Of a DNA stretch of 9,868 nt, positions 7,857 through 9,868 are shown piece after piece. The translations under genes were made by a program, and so were the position numbers. The notes under the pieces are model-generated. The model saw nothing but the letters and a program-made list of their open reading frames with translations, did not search any database and was not told the origin of the DNA. Positions within the stretch are counted from its first letter, which is position 1. Each line of letters starts with the position of its first letter. This stretch comes from an uncultured Ruminococcus sp. Lineage in GTDB: Bacteria; Bacillota; Clostridia; Oscillospirales; Ruminococcaceae. The stretch lies in assembly GCA_946404705.1 (NCBI GenBank), contig CAMJES010000058.1, positions 1-9,868 on the forward strand, in the 5' to 3' direction.

Positions 7857-8582
7857 TTAGTTTTGTGTTCTGTCGATAACTATCGTACCTACCTTTTTGC
7901 CAAGGCAGGCGTCAAAAATATTGTCCGGTCTGTTCAGATCGAATACAATTATCGGAATATTGTTATCCTTGCACATGGAAGCAGCTGTGCTGTCCATAAC
8001 AGCAAGATTTTTAACAAGGATATCATTAAAGCTAAGCTCGTCAAACTTAACTGCGTCGGGGTATTTGTTCGGGTCTTTATCGTAAACGCCGTCAACCATT
8101 GTAGCTTTAAGTACGATATCCGCGTTTATTTCAGCAGCACGGAGAGTTGAAGCGGTATCGGTCGAAAAGAACGGATTTCCCGTTCCGCAGCCGAAGATAA
8201 CAACTCTGCCCTTTTCAAGGTGGCGAACTGCTTTATTGCGGACATAAGGCTCTGCTACCTGATGCATTGCTATCGCAGTCTGTACGCGGACATTTACTCC
8301 GAGAGATTCGAGAACATCTGCAACTGCAAGAGCATTCATAGTTGTTGCAAGCATACCGATATGGTCAGCTCTTGTTCTGTCCATTGCGCCGCTTGAACGT
8401 CCTCTCCAGAAATTACCGCCGCCTACAACGATACCCATCTCAACGCCGATATCCGCGCATTTTTTTATGCTTTCACATATCGGTGTGATCACCGAGTAGT
8501 CAAGTCCGGTTTTCTTATCACCTGCGAGCGCTTCTCCGCTGAGCTTAAGAAGCACCCTTTTATATTTAGGTTCATCAGACAT
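7857..8582 (-). CDS. pyrH: UMP kinase
   Basis: Hexameric bacterial kinase that phosphorylates UMP to UDP; it belongs to the amino acid kinase fold and is unrelated to eukaryotic UMP/CMP kinases. With the chosen start it has 241 residues, the usual size. Motifs: LLKLSGEAL (11-19), VVGGGNFWRG (51-60), MDRTRADHIGMLAT (66-79, D72 in the UMP site), GCGTGNPFFSTDTA (130-143) and KATMVDGVYDKDP (158-170). The start ATG at 8582 follows AAGGAG at nine bases. A longer in-frame ATG at 8612 would add ten residues (MIDYAKEFVN), but it has no ribosome binding site and overlaps the candidate -10 box. pyrH is the first gene of the long minus-strand operon; in many Firmicutes rpsB-tsf precede it, but not here. 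Confidence 0.97.
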   Translation of the reverse strand: MSDEPKYKRVLLKLSGEALAGDKKTGLDYSVITPICESIKKCADIGVEMGIVVGGGNFWRGRSSGAMDRTRADHIGMLATTMNALAVADVLESLGVNVRVQTAIAMHQVAEPYVRNKAVRHLEKGRVVIFGCGTGNPFFSTDTASTLRAAEINADIVLKATMVDGVYDKDPNKYPDAVKFDELSFNDILVKNLAVMDSTAASMCKDNNIPIIVFDLNRPDNIFDACLGKKVGTIVIDRTQN

Positions 8583-8591
8583 ATTAACAAA

Positions 8592-8597
8592 CTCCTT
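8592..8597 (-). promoter_or_regulatory. Ribosome binding site of pyrH
   Basis: AAGGAG on the minus strand (reads CTCCTT on the plus strand), nine bases before the ATG at 8582. It fixes that ATG as the start in preference to the in-frame ATG at 8612, because the site lies inside the longer frame. Confidence 0.8.
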
Positions 8598-8611
8598 TGC
8601 ATAATCTATCA

Positions 8612-8641
8612 ATTATATTTTACTACATTTTGATCTGTCTG
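8612..8641 (-). promoter_or_regulatory. Candidate sigma-A promoter of the pyrH operon
   Basis: Minus-strand TATAAT (8617-8612) with CAGACA (8641-8636) upstream at an 18-base spacing. The -35 matches four of six consensus bases. Transcription would start near 8605, giving a leader of about 23 bases with the pyrH ribosome binding site inside it. I see no clear terminator after the upstream SGNH gene, so readthrough from there may also contribute. Confidence 0.5.
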
Positions 8642-8679
8642 TAAAGTACCGAACGAAAATTTTTCTATAAATTTCACAT

Positions 8680-9432
8680 TCAAGCAATATGCGTGAGCAG
8701 AAAATCCGCTATTTCGAGATAAGTATCCTTTTTCAGTCTGTCCCCGACAGATTCCGCCTTTGACTTTGGAAGCTTTCCGTCATTGCCGACAAGGAAAGTG
8801 TTTAGGTCGATATAATGAACTCCGTTTTCATTGGCATATTTGAGCAGAAGCGAATTGAAGCTCTCTATTTCGGTATTGGTAAGACCTTCGGTTTCGCTGT
8901 CTGCCTTTAGCGGTATAAGCGAGGTCAGATAAATCTTGGCATTTTCGTTGCTTTCCCTTATTTCTCCGATGAAAGTTGACAGTTCTTCAAAATCTGCTGC
9001 CGCAGCCGAGTTTGCTCCGAACATTATGTAAATGCTGTCATAATTTTTTCCGCCGATGAACGAAGCCGCTCCGCTTGTGATGATATCGGACGGAGAAAAA
9101 TCGCCCGTGTACATATTGTCCCTCGGAACTGCGCCATAGTCGGAAAGACCCCTCATCTGGTTTGAAGCAAGAATAATCGCATTGTCGAAATACCCATCCT
9201 CGGCACGGGAGCTTTTCGGAACGGGATTAATTATATCCGTTTTTTCGGAATATGCTGCTCCATCCTCCAAAACTTCATTATTTTCATCGGTCAAATTTTT
9301 GGAAGCAGGCAGAATATCATCGCTGTCACTGCGCATATACAGCGCAAAGCAGGCAGCAAAGCTTGCAAAAATAAACAGCAGGATAAATGAAAATCTGAAT
9401 TTAGCGTGTTTTTTTTCCTTTTGGATCTGCAT
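8680..9432 (-). CDS. Membrane-anchored SGNH/GDSL-like protein with degraded catalytic blocks
   Basis: Hypothetical protein of 250 residues. It has a basic N-terminus (KEKKHAKFR), one membrane segment or uncleaved signal anchor (about 13-33), a low-complexity acidic linker (about 34-80), then an extracytoplasmic SGNH-hydrolase-like domain. Block I reads IILASNQMRGL (86-96), where family members have a GDS motif: the Ser (S90) remains but Gly and Asp are gone. Block III reads YIMFGAN (135-141), so Gly and Asn remain. TSLIPL (170-175) and the helix plus YIDLNTFL (207-214) fit the fold. The final DG-x-H block is VGDRL (229-233), with no catalytic His. It may be a non-enzymatic binding protein or a regulator of cell-wall O-acetylation; the function is unknown. 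The start was chosen at ATG 9432 over TTG 9453 by its ribosome binding site. Confidence 0.72.
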   Translation of the reverse strand: MQIQKEKKHAKFRFSFILLFIFASFAACFALYMRSDSDDILPASKNLTDENNEVLEDGAAYSEKTDIINPVPKSSRAEDGYFDNAIILASNQMRGLSDYGAVPRDNMYTGDFSPSDIITSGAASFIGGKNYDSIYIMFGANSAAAADFEELSTFIGEIRESNENAKIYLTSLIPLKADSETEGLTNTEIESFNSLLLKYANENGVHYIDLNTFLVGNDGKLPKSKAESVGDRLKKDTYLEIADFLLTHIA

Positions 9433-9440
9433 TTGCCCGT

Positions 9441-9445
9441 CCTCC
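9441..9445 (-). promoter_or_regulatory. Ribosome binding site of the SGNH-like gene
   Basis: GGAGG on the minus strand, eight bases before the ATG at 9432. The upstream in-frame TTG at 9453 has no purine-rich site ahead of it, so the start seven codons downstream is preferred. Confidence 0.75.
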
Positions 9446-9486
9446 GTTTCCAAATTAAGTAAAAATCAACAAAATATACTATGATT

Positions 9487-9515
9487 ATTATACATCATTT
9501 TATTTATCCTTTCAA
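9487..9515 (-). promoter_or_regulatory. Sigma-A type promoter of the SGNH-like gene
   Basis: TTGAAA (9515-9510) and TATAAT (9492-9487) on the minus strand with exactly 17 bases between them. Transcription would start near 9480, about 48 bases before the ATG. It diverges from the queD promoter, with 43 bases between the two -35 boxes. Confidence 0.7.
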
Positions 9516-9558
9516 TAACTTTATGAATTGTTTAAAATTTATTAAGAATTCAAAACAC

Positions 9559-9587
9559 TTGACAAAAACATATACAGATATTATAAT
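9559..9587 (+). promoter_or_regulatory. Consensus sigma-A promoter of queD
   Basis: TTGACA (9559-9564) and TATAAT (9582-9587) with a 17-base spacer, a full match to the housekeeping consensus. Transcription would start near 9594, so the transcript opens with the structured leader and about 130 bases precede the queD start codon. A promoter this strong fits control at the leader instead of at initiation. Confidence 0.85.
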
Positions 9588-9595
9588 ATATAAAG

Positions 9596-9661
9596 CTGGT
9601 CTGTGCAGACCCAAAGACAGTTCGTTAGTGCCATCCTGTCTATAAAAAAAACCAGGACATC
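9596..9661 (+). ncRNA. Candidate preQ1-I-like riboswitch aptamer in the queD leader
   Basis: Stem AGACAG (9615-9620) with CTGTCT (9636-9641) closes a 15-base loop beginning TTCGTTAG and is followed by an A-rich tail ATAAAAAAAACCAGG. This layout (short stem, C-containing loop, A-rich 3' tail that would lie in the stem groove) resembles the class I preQ1 aptamer, and the gene behind it makes a preQ1 precursor. Against it: the loop is longer than usual, and the tail lacks a clean CUAA-type pairing with the loop, so the expected pseudoknot is weak by eye. A preceding hairpin GGTCT/AGACC (9598-9611) is extra. Another class or a diverged variant is possible. Confidence 0.5.
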
Positions 9662-9678
9662 ATAAACTCGGAATTTTT

Positions 9679-9706
9679 GGGTATGGTGTCGGCCATACCC
9701 TTTTTT
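9679..9706 (+). terminator. Intrinsic terminator in the queD leader
   Basis: Perfect 8-bp stem GGGTATGG (9679-9686) with CCATACCC (9693-9700), a 6-base loop and an immediate run of six T (9701-9706). It lies between the promoter and the queD ribosome binding site, so it must be conditional for queD to be expressed. The segment ACCCAAAGA (9609-9617) can pair with TTTTTGGGT (9674-9682), which would consume the left terminator arm as an antiterminator. Confidence 0.85.
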
Positions 9707-9722
9707 ATTTTAGGAGAAAGCT

Positions 9723-9823
9723 ATGTATATACTAAAAACAGAAGCAGCATTCGACAGCGCGCATTTTTTATTCGGATATAACGGAAAATGCTCCAATCTT
9801 CACGGCCACCGCTGGAAGATCGA
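9723..9823 (+). CDS. queD: 6-carboxy-5,6,7,8-tetrahydropterin synthase, 5' fragment
   Basis: First dedicated step of queuosine (7-deazaguanine) synthesis: converts 7,8-dihydroneopterin triphosphate to 6-carboxytetrahydropterin. Only about 34 residues are genuine, against a usual length of about 120-140. They contain the diagnostic start: ILKTEAAFDSAHFL with zinc ligand H14, then C23 (catalytic Cys position), and LHGHRW with zinc ligands H27 and H29. The C-x3-H-x-H spacing is as in E. coli QueD. The ATG at 9723 follows AGGAG (9712-9716) at six bases. The apparent continuation from residue 35 to a TGA at 9864-9866 is translated sequencing adapter, so the gene is truncated by assembly, not broken in nature. 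queE, queC or queF would be expected downstream in the missing sequence. Confidence 0.9.
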
Positions 9824-9868
9824 AGATCGGAAGAGCACACGTCTGAACTCCAGTCACCGGCTATGATA
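9824..9868. other. Illumina TruSeq adapter and index contamination at the contig end
   Basis: Bases 9824-9857 match the TruSeq indexed-adapter sequence that begins AGATCGGAAGAGCACACGTC, over all 34 bases as I recall it. They are followed by an 8-base CGGCTATG (9858-9865), which I recall as a TruSeq HT i7 index (D709), then ATA where the adapter should continue ATC. Read in the queD frame it gives RKSTRLNSSH, a typical adapter translation. This is not organismal DNA and should be trimmed. Base 9824 (A) could belong to either side. Confidence 0.96.

Noticed and set aside
8583..8612. Longer pyrH start at 8612 adding ten residues
   Set aside because: There is no ribosome binding site upstream, and the extension covers the AAGGAG and overlaps the candidate -10 box. 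The 241-residue form has the usual family length.
8640..8679. Terminator after the SGNH-like gene
   Set aside because: The region is AT-rich with AAATTT/AAAAATTTT repeats, but I could form no GC-containing stem followed by a U-run.
9433..9453. TTG start for the SGNH-like gene at 9453
   Set aside because: No ribosome binding site precedes it, whereas GGAGG lies eight bases before the ATG at 9432.
9723..9866. A complete 47-residue small protein ending in RKSTRLNSSHRL
   Set aside because: The second part is translated sequencing adapter and index. Only residues 1-34 are QueD.

Overview
The window reads as the end of a contig from a low-to-moderate GC anaerobic Firmicute, most likely a Ruminococcus-like member of the Oscillospiraceae (inference). 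The grounds are the PolC-type replicative polymerase, the gene order pyrH-frr-uppS-cdsA-dxr-rseP-ispG-polC, AGGAG-type ribosome binding sites, and a queuosine gene behind a riboswitch-and-terminator leader. Most of it is ordinary core genome. I found no mobile element, CRISPR array, tRNA or rRNA.

Layout. Positions 1-8582 hold eight minus-strand genes, read from right to left. pyrH (UMP kinase) and frr (ribosome recycling) come first. Next are uppS, cdsA, dxr, rseP and ispG, which cover isoprenoid precursor synthesis (dxr, ispG), undecaprenyl diphosphate synthesis (uppS), CDP-diacylglycerol synthesis (cdsA) and site-2 intramembrane proteolysis (rseP). Last is the 5' half of polC, which runs off the left edge. 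Most junctions are tight: frr/uppS and dxr/rseP overlap by one base, and rseP/ispG are 10 bases apart. The two exceptions are a 238-base structured gap with a possible internal promoter between uppS and cdsA, and a perfect 12-bp hairpin between cdsA and dxr.

Upstream of pyrH lies a minus-strand gene (8680-9432) for a membrane-anchored SGNH/GDSL-like protein whose catalytic blocks are degraded. It has its own sigma-A type promoter. Divergent from it is a near-consensus promoter (TTGACA, 17 bases, TATAAT) that drives a leader with a candidate preQ1-like aptamer, a potential antiterminator and a clear intrinsic terminator. The leader precedes queD, the 6-carboxytetrahydropterin synthase of queuosine synthesis.

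The last 45 bases (9824-9868) are not biological. They match the Illumina TruSeq index adapter followed by what looks like an 8-base index. QueD is genuine only up to about residue 34, and the stop codon at 9864-9866 is an artefact.
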